This document shows positions 1 to 7,687 of a stretch of 47,819 nucleotides of DNA, in pieces. Below the pieces are notes generated by a model. That model saw nothing but the letters and a program-made list of their open reading frames with translations. It was not told where the DNA came from and ran no database searches. This stretch comes from Roseburia sp. GTDB taxonomy: Bacteria; Bacillota; Clostridia; Oscillospirales; Ruminococcaceae. Each line of letters opens with the position of its first letter. The stretch's first letter is position 1. Made by a program: the position numbers and the translations under genes. The stretch is taken from assembly GCA_023666265.1 (NCBI GenBank), contig JAMPCH010000017.1, forward strand, positions 1-47,819. Reading direction: 5' to 3'.

Positions 1-97
1 ACGGAAAATATGCTTGTAAGACGGGCGTTGAGCGATTGTGTCAACACGCCCTAATGCTTGTGTCTTTCTTTTTGTGCAGGACTGCGCTTTTTGCGCG

Positions 98-1294
98 TTA
101 TTCGATCCCGAGGAGGTAGCGGAGCTTTTCCGCCGCCTGATCCGAGGCTTTTTCGTGCGTCGCCGAGGTCGGATGCCAGTCCGCCGCGTAGCCGTCCGAC
201 TCCTTTTGAGGCGTAAGGTGGAGTACGTCGAGGTTCATGTCACCCGTTTCGGCGCTGTACTCGGCGACCGTAGCTTCGACCGTCGGGAAGAGGCGGTCGC
301 CCATGATCCCGAGCGCACAGAGGATCTTAGCGTTCGGGTTATATCCGCGTATTTTTTTCAGAAGCTCGATATAGCCCGCTTTATATTCCGCCTGTTTATC
401 GGAGTCGTTCTGACAATAGCTGTCGTCATTCGTCCCGAGGTTTATGACGATCACGTCCGGCTCGCGTCCCGAGAAGTCCCAGTCGTAATTCTGAGGCTTA
501 TCCTCGGCGAAACCACCGTAGGAAAAGCCGAGCTTATCATAATAGGGCGGGACTGTCTGACGCGTGACTTTTTCTCCGTTATCCGTATAGCCCGAGATGA
601 TCCCATAGCCGCTGATCGAGACCATACTGTAATCCGCGCCGAGCTTTTCCGCCGTTCGATAGGCGTAAGCCTTTGTTACGTCCTCCGTCGCGGTGGAGAA
701 GTGGTGATCCCGATCCTCGTCGTCTACGCCGTAGCCGCAGGTGATCGAGTCGCCGACAAATTCGATGAAGTATTCGCGGTCGGGGGTCGGTCGGATCTCT
801 CCGTCCGTTCGGATCTCGCGGATCGCGAGACAGGACATCGCCGTTTCGGAGAGTTTAACGACCGTAACGACCGCCTCCCGTTCCTCTGTCCCCGCGAAGG
901 CGGTAAGCGTTTTTTCGGGCGCGTCCATCATTTCGTCGGCGACGCGCTCGCCGTCCACATAGACCGCGACCCGCGCGTAATTCCCCTCGTTTTTATCCGA
1001 TTCGCTTACGGCGTCGCCGTGAATGTCGATCTCGCATTTCGTTCCCTTCACGATAAATTCCGCGCCCGTCCCCGAATAAGCGCACCAAAGGAGACCGTCC
1101 TCGTAAAAGGTTCTCCCGAGCGGCTTTATTGCCGTACTTTCGGCGGTATACGCCGCGATTTTTACTTCTGTCATAGGATCCTCACTTTCCGCCGGATCGG
1201 CTGTATTTTCGGCTGGTGCGCCCGCCGCGCAGCCCGTCAAGACGCCCGCGATCAAAACGGGACAGACCGCCCTCAGCAATCTTTTTTTCATCAT
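98..1294 (-). CDS. SGNH/GDSL-family esterase lipoprotein (CE2-like)
   Basis: This 398-residue protein begins with a lipoprotein signal peptide whose lipobox is L-T-G-C, with the lipidated Cys at residue 22, so it should be anchored on the outer face of the membrane. Residues about 50-170 look like a beta-rich N-terminal domain. The C-terminal half carries SGNH hydrolase blocks: V-G-D-S-I-T near residue 180 (nucleophile Ser), L-G-T-N-D near 287, and D-W-H-P-T near 372 (Asp/His pair). This two-domain order resembles carbohydrate-esterase family 2, which removes acetyl groups from plant polysaccharides; the substrate here is inferred only. Two adjacent ATGs (1294 and 1291) follow an A/G-rich Shine-Dalgarno at 1305-1312. 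It is a single-gene unit. Confidence 0.88.
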   Translation of the reverse strand: MMKKRLLRAVCPVLIAGVLTGCAAGAPAENTADPAESEDPMTEVKIAAYTAESTAIKPLGRTFYEDGLLWCAYSGTGAEFIVKGTKCEIDIHGDAVSESDKNEGNYARVAVYVDGERVADEMMDAPEKTLTAFAGTEEREAVVTVVKLSETAMSCLAIREIRTDGEIRPTPDREYFIEFVGDSITCGYGVDDEDRDHHFSTATEDVTKAYAYRTAEKLGADYSMVSISGYGIISGYTDNGEKVTRQTVPPYYDKLGFSYGGFAEDKPQNYDWDFSGREPDVIVINLGTNDDSYCQNDSDKQAEYKAGYIELLKKIRGYNPNAKILCALGIMGDRLFPTVEATVAEYSAETGDMNLDVLHLTPQKESDGYAADWHPTSATHEKASDQAAEKLRYLLGIE

Positions 1295-1332
1295 GCTGTG
1301 TCGTTCCTTTCCTTTTTACAAATGATAATCTT

Positions 1333-1361
1333 ATTTTAGCATATTTTTCCCGATTTCGCAA
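1333..1361 (-). promoter_or_regulatory. Vegetative promoter of the SGNH lipoprotein gene
   Basis: Read on the minus strand, the -35 is TTGCGA (1361-1356), the spacer is 17 bases, and the -10 is TAAAAT (1338-1333) preceded by an extended TGC. The start codon lies about 40 bases downstream. Confidence 0.7.
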
Positions 1362-1443
1362 GCCCCGAAAGGGAGATTTTTTAAATGCACTCCTCGTTTT
1401 CGGAAAATTCAGGCTTTTTAACGTATAAAACGGCGGAAAATAC

Positions 1444-1472
1444 TTGAATGATCCGACTTGATATGATATAAT
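1444..1472 (+). promoter_or_regulatory. Vegetative promoter of the 1546 gene
   Basis: The -35 is TTGAAT (1444-1449), the spacer is 17 bases, and the -10 is a perfect TATAAT (1467-1472). The next start codon is 73 bases downstream. Confidence 0.7.
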
Positions 1473-1545
1473 GAAAATATCAAAACGGATTTTCAGTTCG
1501 GAAACGAATGAGCAGCTACGAAAAAGGAAAAAGGGATAATTGTTT

Positions 1546-2334
1546 ATGCGAAACGATACTTCGTTGATATGTCAATTTAATTTTGAACAAAGCGAGGGCT
1601 TGACCGCGCGTCTGATTGAATGTACCGAAGCGCTCTTTTCGCTGTTTCACTATCCGATTAAAAAGGTTTACACCTTCTCGGGCGAAAAAAATTTGTCGCC
1701 GACGTATCAAAAATTGAAAGTCTTTACAAACCCGGATTACTTTGATACGATTACATTCCGATCCGACTATCGTAAAGAAGACTTTGAGCCGCAGACGCGC
1801 TTACACGTATGTATCGATAATTCGTTAACAAAAGGATCGCCGTATACTTTACCCAAATCGATGGTAAAATTTACGGTCGTCGTAAACGACGTATGTCTTA
1901 TAGAGCATATTGATCGTACATACGCGAGCATTCTTCTGCCGCTTTCCGAAATTCCGCAACGAAAAACAGCGGGGTATTCATTTTTGTTCCCAAACCGTTA
2001 TGGCGCGGTTTCCTTTTCGTTCGGTGTTTTGAGAAGCGCGAATCTTCCCCGTCCATTGCAAGACCTTGCTCGGTGGTATCGTGATTCCGACACGGAAAAA
2101 TGCGTTCCGGGACTGTTTAATTGTTTTACCGGTTTGGCTCAAAAACAGATTGAGGCTTTAAAACGCGTTGTCGGGCAAGAAAACATCTCATCGGTCAAGG
2201 AAATCGTTTATTTTAAAAATAAGTTTATGGATTCGACCGATCCGAGCGACTGTCTTACTTCGGATGCGTATCGGAATTTTTGTGATCGATTAAGCGGCGA
2301 ATTTTATTTCCTTGGCGAAACTCGAGCGTATTAA
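1546..2334 (+). CDS. Hypothetical protein, 262 aa
   Basis: I do not recognise this protein. It has no signal peptide, membrane segment or familiar catalytic motif. It looks like a soluble mixed alpha/beta protein with scattered Cys residues. A TTG two codons upstream (1540) is possible, but ATG 1546 sits about 9 bases after an AAGGGA Shine-Dalgarno and is preferred. The codons are visibly AT-richer (many TTT, AAA, TTA) than in the genes on either side, which suggests recent acquisition. It has its own promoter and stands alone. The coding call rests on length, ribosome-binding site and promoter. Confidence 0.75.
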   Translation: MRNDTSLICQFNFEQSEGLTARLIECTEALFSLFHYPIKKVYTFSGEKNLSPTYQKLKVFTNPDYFDTITFRSDYRKEDFEPQTRLHVCIDNSLTKGSPYTLPKSMVKFTVVVNDVCLIEHIDRTYASILLPLSEIPQRKTAGYSFLFPNRYGAVSFSFGVLRSANLPRPLQDLARWYRDSDTEKCVPGLFNCFTGLAQKQIEALKRVVGQENISSVKEIVYFKNKFMDSTDPSDCLTSDAYRNFCDRLSGEFYFLGETRAY

Positions 2335-2414
2335 GAGCGGCGGATTTCTTTTTGAGGCTGAGGATAAGAGTAGAGGTTTTGGCAGAAATTTGACGAAAAT
2401 TTCGCGTTTCCCTC

Positions 2415-2443
2415 TTGACTTTTTTGCTTTCACGTGATAAACT
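2415..2443 (+). promoter_or_regulatory. Promoter of the yerC-like/methyltransferase/hslO run
   Basis: The -35 is TTGACT (2415-2420), the spacer is 17 bases and ends in TGA (extended -10), and the -10 is TAAACT (2438-2443). About 105 bases of leader precede ATG 2555. The rest of the 2335-2554 gap shows no recognised element. Confidence 0.65.
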
Positions 2444-2554
2444 GTAAATAATCTTGATGAAGGATCGGGCAGAGCCGTATATCGATAAGGGAACGAAAAT
2501 TGCCCGACTTGGGCGAAGCCTACACAAAAATAAAAGAAAAAGGAAGGACGCTTT

Positions 2555-2851
2555 ATGAAAAAACTCACGATCAATCGGGAAAATCGGGAAGTCTTGTACG
2601 AGGCGCTTTTAACGCTCAAAACGACGGAGGAATGTAAGAAATTTTTGGACGATCTTTGTACCGTAAACGAGCTCGAGTCGATCTCTCAGCGGCTCGTCGT
2701 CGCGAAGCTCTTAACGGAGAACAAGGTCTATATCGACATTGTTGAGAAAACCGGCGCGAGTACCGCGACGATCAGCCGCGTAAATCGCACGCTTCGCTAT
2801 GGGACGGGCGGTTATGAGATGATTTTTGAGCGCCTCGCGGAGAAGGAATAA
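2555..2851 (+). CDS. YerC/YecD-type TrpR-like DNA-binding protein
   Basis: This 98-residue protein matches the YerC/YecD family of TrpR-repressor-like proteins in both length and pattern. There is a helical N-terminal part (residues 1-50), then an S-Q-R-L segment and a helix-turn-helix around residues 60-85 that ends in the typical S-T-A-T-I-S-R-V-N-R run. Proteins of this family are DNA-binding regulators of mostly unknown targets in Firmicutes. A GGAAGGA-type Shine-Dalgarno precedes the ATG. The methyltransferase gene begins 6 bases after the stop, so the two are probably co-transcribed. Confidence 0.88.
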   Translation: MKKLTINRENREVLYEALLTLKTTEECKKFLDDLCTVNELESISQRLVVAKLLTENKVYIDIVEKTGASTATISRVNRTLRYGTGGYEMIFERLAEKE

Positions 2852-2857
2852 GCGGGC

Positions 2858-3613
2858 ATGAGCTACGGTGCGTTTGCGGAGTTTTACGACACCCTGACCG
2901 AAAACGTCGATTACGCGGAGATCGCGGCGTATTACGACCGTTTAAACACGCGCTTCGGCGGAAAGAAGGAGATCCTGTTGGATCTCGCCTGTGGTACGGG
3001 AAGCCTTTCCGTGCTTTTCTCAAAAATGGGCTATGACGTGATCGGGGTCGACAGCTCGCCGGAAATGCTGAATGTCGCGCTCTCAAAGGAGCATGGCGCG
3101 ATCCAGTATCTTTGTCAGAGCATGACGGAGCTTGACCTGTACGGGACGATCCAAGCCGCCGTCTCCTCACTCGACAGTATCAATCATCTCTCGGATCGCG
3201 GAGAAGTCCTCCGCGCCTTTGAGCGTGTGTCGCTTTTCAGCGACCCCGGGGCGCTGTTCCTGTTCGACGTGAATACGGTCTATAAGCACGAACGGGTGTT
3301 GGAGGATCGAACCTTCCTTTATGAGGCGGAACACGTCCTTTGTATATGGCAGAACGAATACCTCGGCGACGGGACGACCGAGATCGCGCTTGATTTCTTC
3401 GCGGAAGGGGAGGACGGGCGCTACGAGCGTTTTTCGGAAGGGTTTACCGAGACCGCCTATCCCGAGGAGGAGCTTCACGCTCTGTTGGAGCGGGCGGGCT
3501 TTGAGGTCTGCGCCGTTTATGATTATTTAACGGAAGAGCCGCCCCGCGCGGACAGCGAAAAGCTGACCTTTGTCGCGCGGAAAAGGGAAGGATCGGGAAA
3601 GGAACGGGAATAA
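2858..3613 (+). CDS. Class I SAM-dependent methyltransferase
   Basis: The 251-residue protein shows a Rossmann-type methyltransferase core. Motif I is L-D-L-A-C-G-T-G at residues 41-48, the acidic end of strand 2 is V-I-G-V-D-S-S-P, and an S-S-L-D-S-I-N-H segment follows strand 4. It resembles the YqeM-like small-molecule methyltransferases of Firmicutes, but the substrate cannot be read from sequence. It starts 6 bases after the upstream regulator and ends one base before hslO, so the three genes read as one operon. The translation start of hslO lies inside the same purine-rich run that ends this gene. Confidence 0.85.
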   Translation: MSYGAFAEFYDTLTENVDYAEIAAYYDRLNTRFGGKKEILLDLACGTGSLSVLFSKMGYDVIGVDSSPEMLNVALSKEHGAIQYLCQSMTELDLYGTIQAAVSSLDSINHLSDRGEVLRAFERVSLFSDPGALFLFDVNTVYKHERVLEDRTFLYEAEHVLCIWQNEYLGDGTTEIALDFFAEGEDGRYERFSEGFTETAYPEEELHALLERAGFEVCAVYDYLTEEPPRADSEKLTFVARKREGSGKERE

Positions 3614-3614
3614 A

Positions 3615-4493
3615 ATGGGGAAAATCGTAAGAGCGCTTTCGGCGGACGGAAGCGTACTTTGTTCGGCACTCAACTCAACGGACATCGTAAACGAGATCTT
3701 TCGCGTTCATCAGACATCGCCCGTCGCCTCGGCGGCGCTCGGGCGGCTCGCGACCGCCACGAGCATTATGGGCGCGATGTTAAAGGGGAAGGACGATCGC
3801 CTCACGCTCAGGATCAACGGCGGAGGTCCCTCGGGCGGACTGGTCGCGGCGGCGGACTATATGGGGAATGTAAAATGTTACGCCGAACACCCGCAGGTCG
3901 ACCTTCCGCTCAAATCGAACGGAAAGCTCGACGTATCGGGCTATGTCGGCTCGGACGGCTTCCTCGGGGTTATTAAGGATCTCGGGCTGAAAGAGCCGTA
4001 TGCGACACAAACGCCGATCGTCTCGGGCGAGATCGCCGAGGATATTACGAGCTATTACGCCGTTAGCGAACAGATCCCGACCGTCTGTGCGCTGGGCGTT
4101 TTGGTAGACCGCGATTGGAGCATCAAGGCGGCGGGCGGCTACCTGATCCAGCTCGTACCGCCGATCAACGAGGGCGCGATCGACGTGATCGAGCGGAATA
4201 TCAAAAAAATGCAAAGCGTTACCGAGATGATCGAGTTGGGGCTAAATAGCGAGGAGATCGCGCTGATGGGGTTAGAGGGACTGGATGGCGCGGTACTCGA
4301 CAGCTGGGAGGCGCGGTATTATTGCGGCTGTAGCTGCGAGCGGACGGAGCGTATCTTGATCAGCCTCGGTAGGGAGGAGCTTTCGCGCTTGATCAGCGAG
4401 CGCGAGGAGATCGAGGTCTGTTGTCATTTCTGCGATAAAAAGTATCGGTTCAACGCCGAGGAGGCGAAAGCGTTAATGGAGCGGGGGAAATAA
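3615..4493 (+). CDS. hslO: Hsp33 redox-regulated chaperone
   Basis: The 292-residue product is Hsp33, a cytosolic holdase chaperone activated by oxidation of a zinc-bound Cys cluster. The diagnostic C-terminal zinc motif is present: C-S-C near residues 239-241 and C-H-F-C near 270-273. The N-terminal part has the family blocks around L-T-L-R-I-N-G-G-G-P and G-Y-V-G-S-D-G-F-L. An in-frame start exists upstream at 3570, but ATG 3615 has a GGAAAGGA Shine-Dalgarno and gives the family-typical N-terminus (G-K-I-V-R-A). It is the last gene of the 2555-4493 run. Confidence 0.96.
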   Translation: MGKIVRALSADGSVLCSALNSTDIVNEIFRVHQTSPVASAALGRLATATSIMGAMLKGKDDRLTLRINGGGPSGGLVAAADYMGNVKCYAEHPQVDLPLKSNGKLDVSGYVGSDGFLGVIKDLGLKEPYATQTPIVSGEIAEDITSYYAVSEQIPTVCALGVLVDRDWSIKAAGGYLIQLVPPINEGAIDVIERNIKKMQSVTEMIELGLNSEEIALMGLEGLDGAVLDSWEARYYCGCSCERTERILISLGREELSRLISEREEIEVCCHFCDKKYRFNAEEAKALMERGK

Positions 4494-4516
4494 CGTTCGT
4501 TTTTCCCCTTGAAGGG

Positions 4517-4545
4517 TTGACAAGGCGAAAAAAATGTGCTATACT
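4517..4545 (+). promoter_or_regulatory. Strong promoter of the heavy-metal-binding protein gene
   Basis: The -35 is a perfect TTGACA (4517-4522), the spacer is 17 bases and ends in TGC (extended -10), and the -10 is TATACT (4540-4545). The A-rich spacer end plus -10 is almost identical to the promoter at 41473-41501. Confidence 0.85.
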
Positions 4546-4550
4546 TCTTA

Positions 4551-4564
4551 TTAGTCTAAGCTAA
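4551..4564 (+). promoter_or_regulatory. Candidate metalloregulator operator (TTAG-N6-CTAA)
   Basis: A partly palindromic TTAGTCTAAGCTAA lies just after the -10, where transcription should start. The outer TTAG/CTAA arms are perfect. The pattern is reminiscent of DtxR/IdeR/MntR-family operators, and the gene behind it has a metal-binding CxxC domain. The regulator assignment is inference. Confidence 0.4.
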
Positions 4565-4582
4565 CAAAAGGAGGAGGAGCGC

Positions 4583-4831
4583 ATGATCAAAACAACGCTG
4601 AAAATTCGGGGAATGGCTTGCGGGATGTGTGAGGCGCATATCAACGACGCGGTTCGGAAGAGCTTTTCGATAAAAAAAGTGACCTCGTCCTTTCGGAAGG
4701 GGACGACGGAGATCCTTTCGGAGGATCCGCTCGATATGCCGTCGCTTCGCGCGGCGATCGCCGATACGGGCTATGAGGTGCTTGAGGCGAGCGAAGCGCC
4801 TTATGAAAAGCGCGGGATCTTTAAAAAATAG
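4583..4831 (+). CDS. Heavy-metal-associated (HMA) domain protein
   Basis: This 82-residue protein consists almost entirely of one ferredoxin-like HMA domain. The metal site is G-M-A-C-G-M-C (Cys13 and Cys16), the MxCxxC arrangement used by copper chaperones of the CopZ/Atx1 type and by P-type ATPase N-domains. The C-terminal tail is short and basic. It is probably a cytosolic metal carrier, although the metal (Cu, or another soft metal) is not decided by sequence. A near-perfect AGGAGGAGG Shine-Dalgarno precedes ATG 4583. No transporter gene is adjacent. The possible operator at 4551 suggests metal-responsive control. Confidence 0.88.
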   Translation: MIKTTLKIRGMACGMCEAHINDAVRKSFSIKKVTSSFRKGTTEILSEDPLDMPSLRAAIADTGYEVLEASEAPYEKRGIFKK

Positions 4832-4856
4832 CTTTTATTTTTGTGAAGTCGTTAAA

Positions 4857-4898
4857 GCGGCGGGTCGTGTTGTACTTGACACGATCCGCCGCCTTCTT
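4857..4898 (+). terminator. Hairpin terminator after the HMA gene
   Basis: A 14-base-pair stem (4857-4870 with 4879-4892, one G-U pair) has an 8-base loop and is followed by a short CTTCTT run. The T tract is weak, so some read-through towards prfB is possible. Confidence 0.6.
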
Positions 4899-4910
4899 AA
4901 TAAAAAATAC

Positions 4911-4939
4911 TTTACAAATGATCATAAATGTAGTATAAT
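4911..4939 (+). promoter_or_regulatory. Promoter of prfB-rlmCD
   Basis: The -35 is TTTACA (4911-4916), the spacer is 17 bases, and the -10 is a perfect TATAAT (4934-4939), ending 32 bases before ATG 4972. Confidence 0.8.
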
Positions 4940-4971
4940 AGCAAAAGAACTTAAGGAAAGGAAACGTAAAA

Positions 4972-6090
4972 ATGCTTCAATACGAGGAATTGATTTTGGA
5001 ATTTGAGGGACTGAAGCCGCAGTTAAAGGAGCTTTCGACGGCGCTCGATCTTGAGCGGCTCCGCGCGGAGATCGCCGCGCTCGAGGAACAGTCCGCCGCG
5101 CCCGATTTTTGGAACGACAGCGAAAATTCCCAAAAAATATTTCAAAAAATGGGCGCGCTGAAGGCGAAGGTCTCTCAATTTAATAAGCTGTCCGAGAGCT
5201 TTGACGACGTGATCACCATGGCGGAGCTCGCGAATGAGGACGAGGACGAGTCCATGCTCGAGGAGATCTCTTCGCTCGCCGCGAAGACAAAGGCGATGCT
5301 CGAGGAGCAGAAGCTCGTCACGCTTTTATCGGGCGAATTTGACGCGAAAAACGCGATCCTTACCTTCCATGCGGGCGCGGGCGGTACGGAGGCTCAAGAC
5401 TGGGTGGAAATGCTCTATCGTATGTATAATCGCTGGGCGGAGCGCCATAATTTCAAGGTCTCGCTCCTTGATTACCTCGAAGGGGAGGAGGCGGGGATCA
5501 AGAGCGCCTCGATCCTTGTCGAGGGGCTGAACGCCTACGGCTTTTTAAAGTCCGAGAACGGCGTTCATCGGCTCGTCCGCGTTTCTCCGTTCGACGCGTC
5601 GGGGCGGCGGCACACCAGCTTCGCGAGCCTTGAGGTCATGCCCGAGATCGACGAGGACACGACCGTCGACATTCGCCCCGAGGATATTGAAATGGAGGTC
5701 TATCGCTCGAGCGGCGCGGGCGGACAAAAGGTCAACAAGACAAGCTCCGCCGTTCGGCTGATCCATAAGCCGACGGGGATTGTCTGCGCCTGTCAGACCC
5801 AGCGTAGCCAGCTTCAAAACCGCGAATACGCCATGAGGATGTTGGTGTCGAAGCTTGTGGAGATCAAGGAGCGCGAGCATCTCGACAAGATCAGCGACAT
5901 TAAGGGCGAACAGCTCCAGATCGCGTGGGGCGCGCAGATCCGTTCTTATGTGTTTATGCCCTATACACTCGCGAAGGATCATCGGACGGGCTTTGAAATG
6001 GGGAATATCCAAGCGGTCATGGACGGCGACCTCGACGGCTTTATCAACGCCTATCTAAAGAGTAAGGCACTTGAAAAAAATGCGGAATAA
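4972..6090 (+). CDS. prfB: Peptide chain release factor 2
   Basis: RF2 ends translation at UGA and UAA codons. The 372-residue protein carries the S-P-F tripeptide (near residue 205) that distinguishes RF2 from RF1, and the S-G-A-G-G-Q-K peptidyl-hydrolysis motif near residue 250. The N-terminal helical domain is complete. In many bacteria codon 26 of prfB is an in-frame TGA read by a programmed +1 frameshift. Here the reading frame runs straight through the corresponding place (around A-L-D-L-E-R), so expression does not need a frameshift. The next gene overlaps its 3' end by 11 bases. Confidence 0.97.
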   Translation: MLQYEELILEFEGLKPQLKELSTALDLERLRAEIAALEEQSAAPDFWNDSENSQKIFQKMGALKAKVSQFNKLSESFDDVITMAELANEDEDESMLEEISSLAAKTKAMLEEQKLVTLLSGEFDAKNAILTFHAGAGGTEAQDWVEMLYRMYNRWAERHNFKVSLLDYLEGEEAGIKSASILVEGLNAYGFLKSENGVHRLVRVSPFDASGRRHTSFASLEVMPEIDEDTTVDIRPEDIEMEVYRSSGAGGQKVNKTSSAVRLIHKPTGIVCACQTQRSQLQNREYAMRMLVSKLVEIKEREHLDKISDIKGEQLQIAWGAQIRSYVFMPYTLAKDHRTGFEMGNIQAVMDGDLDGFINAYLKSKALEKNAE

Positions 6091-7447
6091 AACAGAGCTC
6101 AAAAAGAACGAGATCGTTACGGTCACCGTAACGGCGCTCACAAACGAGGGCTGTGGGATCGGAAGATGGGAAGGAATGGTGATCTTTATCCCGTTTTCCG
6201 CCGTGGGCGACCTTCTTCGCGTTCGGATCGTTAAGGTTGGGCGGACGCATTGTTACGGAAAAATCGAAGAAATATTGACCCCCTCTTCGGATCGCGTTCC
6301 CGTCGATTGTCCCGTGTTCGGGCGGTGCGGCGGCTGCGATTTTCGTCATCTTCGCTATGAGGCGGAGCTTTCGGCGAAGGAGGGCTTTCTACGTGACGCG
6401 TTTACGAGGATCGGCAGACTTGATCCCGAATTTCTCCCGATCCTTCCGAACGCTTCCGTTTCCGCTTATCGGAATAAGACCCAGTATCCCGTTCGTAAAG
6501 GGATAAACGGGACGGAGTGCGGTTTTTTCGCCGAACGAAGTCATCGGATCGTTCCATGCGGCGCGTGCCGCCTCGAACCGTCCCGCTTTGAGGAGCTTCG
6601 CGGCTTTATCCTCGATCTCGCGCGGGAAAATCGGATCTCCGCTTATGACGAGGAAACGCACAGCGGCGTTCTTCGTTCGATCTGTATTCGTCGCGGGTAT
6701 CATTCGGGGGAAGTCGGCGTTTCGGTCGTCGTTCGCCGCTTTGTTCCCGAGTTGAAAAAGCTCGGCGAGGCGGTCCATGCGCGTTTTCCCGAGGTGGTGA
6801 GCGTGACCGCGAACGTTAATCCCGAGCGGACGAATGTGATCCTCGGCGAGGACGAGCGGCTTCTTTACGGGACGCCGTATATTACGGATACGATGTGCGG
6901 GAAGACGTTTCGGATCTCCGCCCGCTCGTTTTATCAGGTCAATACGCCGATGGCGGAGGCGCTTTATCGGGAGGCGGCGAAGCTGATTGAGCCGGACGGA
7001 AAGACGGTCGTCGATCTGTACTGCGGCGCGGGAACGATCGGGCTTACGGTGGCGGATCGCGCGAAGCGGGTGATCGGCGTAGAACAAAACGAGAGCGCGG
7101 TCGAGAACGCGCGGGAGAACGCGCGCCTAAACGGCGCGGAAAACGTTCGCTTCCTTTGCGGCGACGCGGGGGAGGCGACCGAGCGGCTGACGGCGGAGGG
7201 AGTACGCGCGGACGCGGTCATCGTTGACCCCGCGCGGAAGGGCTGTGACCCGAGGACGATCGAAAATATCGTAAAGCTCGATCCCGCGCGGATCGCGATG
7301 ATCTCCTGTAACCCCGCGACCGCCGCGCGGGACTGTAAGCTGTTGAGCGAGCGCGGGTATCGTGTGGAAACGGTTCGGGGCGTGGATCTTTTCAGTCGAA
7401 CGAGGCATGTTGAGACGGTAGTATTGATGTCAAGGGCAAAGGACTGA
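6080..7447 (+). CDS. rlmCD: 23S rRNA m5U methyltransferase, RlmCD/TrmA family
   Basis: This 455-residue SAM enzyme of the RumA/RlmCD family methylates C5 of uridines in 23S rRNA. An N-terminal TRAM domain (about residues 8-68) is followed by a [4Fe-4S] cluster motif with Cys77, Cys83, Cys86 and a further Cys near 159-162. The SAM motif is V-D-L-Y-C-G-A-G-T-I-G-L and the catalytic nucleophile lies in I-S-C-N-P. Start ATG 6080 overlaps the prfB stop, implying translational coupling; TTG 6071 is an alternative. The protein ends soon after the conserved H-V-E-T-V-V-L block, without the longer C-terminal tail seen in some clostridial relatives. An accessory cassette follows. Confidence 0.92.
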   Translation: MRNKTELKKNEIVTVTVTALTNEGCGIGRWEGMVIFIPFSAVGDLLRVRIVKVGRTHCYGKIEEILTPSSDRVPVDCPVFGRCGGCDFRHLRYEAELSAKEGFLRDAFTRIGRLDPEFLPILPNASVSAYRNKTQYPVRKGINGTECGFFAERSHRIVPCGACRLEPSRFEELRGFILDLARENRISAYDEETHSGVLRSICIRRGYHSGEVGVSVVVRRFVPELKKLGEAVHARFPEVVSVTANVNPERTNVILGEDERLLYGTPYITDTMCGKTFRISARSFYQVNTPMAEALYREAAKLIEPDGKTVVDLYCGAGTIGLTVADRAKRVIGVEQNESAVENARENARLNGAENVRFLCGDAGEATERLTAEGVRADAVIVDPARKGCDPRTIENIVKLDPARIAMISCNPATAARDCKLLSERGYRVETVRGVDLFSRTRHVETVVLMSRAKD

Positions 7448-7687
7448 TAGTCTTGAAAGCCCTTGATTTTAGGCATTTTTCGGCTTTCCCTGCTTCGGGA
7501 AGGTCGAGTGAACAATTTTGCGGGCATCGGAGTACATATTCGAGACAGGCACATTGTATCAAAGATAGAACCTTGTTAGACGACACCTAAGGGAGCGGTG
7601 GATTTATTTTCGAGTGGGATTAACAAATCCGCAAAAATTGCGAGACCTCTTATGAAGTAGCAAATAAAAAGGAAAGGTCATAAACAA
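7448..7687 (+). other. Non-coding flank upstream of the zinc-ribbon cassette
   Basis: No convincing ORF, terminator or promoter stands out here. The stretch is AT-richer than rlmCD and contains short imperfect hairpins, for example the TTCCC/GGGAA pair at about 7490-7503. A GGAAAGG Shine-Dalgarno near 7671-7677 serves the next gene. Confidence 0.4.

Noticed and set aside
23-51. Imperfect hairpin GGGCGTTGA/TCAACACGCCC at the left edge
   Set aside because: It has a bulge and no T tract on either strand, so I did not call it a terminator.
38-1339. A 433-codon plus-strand open frame
   Set aside because: It is antisense to the SGNH lipoprotein gene, which has a signal peptide, catalytic motifs, a ribosome-binding site and a promoter. 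The plus frame is Arg-rich and has none of these.
4773-5006. A 77-codon frame between the HMA gene and prfB
   Set aside because: It overlaps the HMA gene, a terminator hairpin, the prfB promoter and the prfB start.
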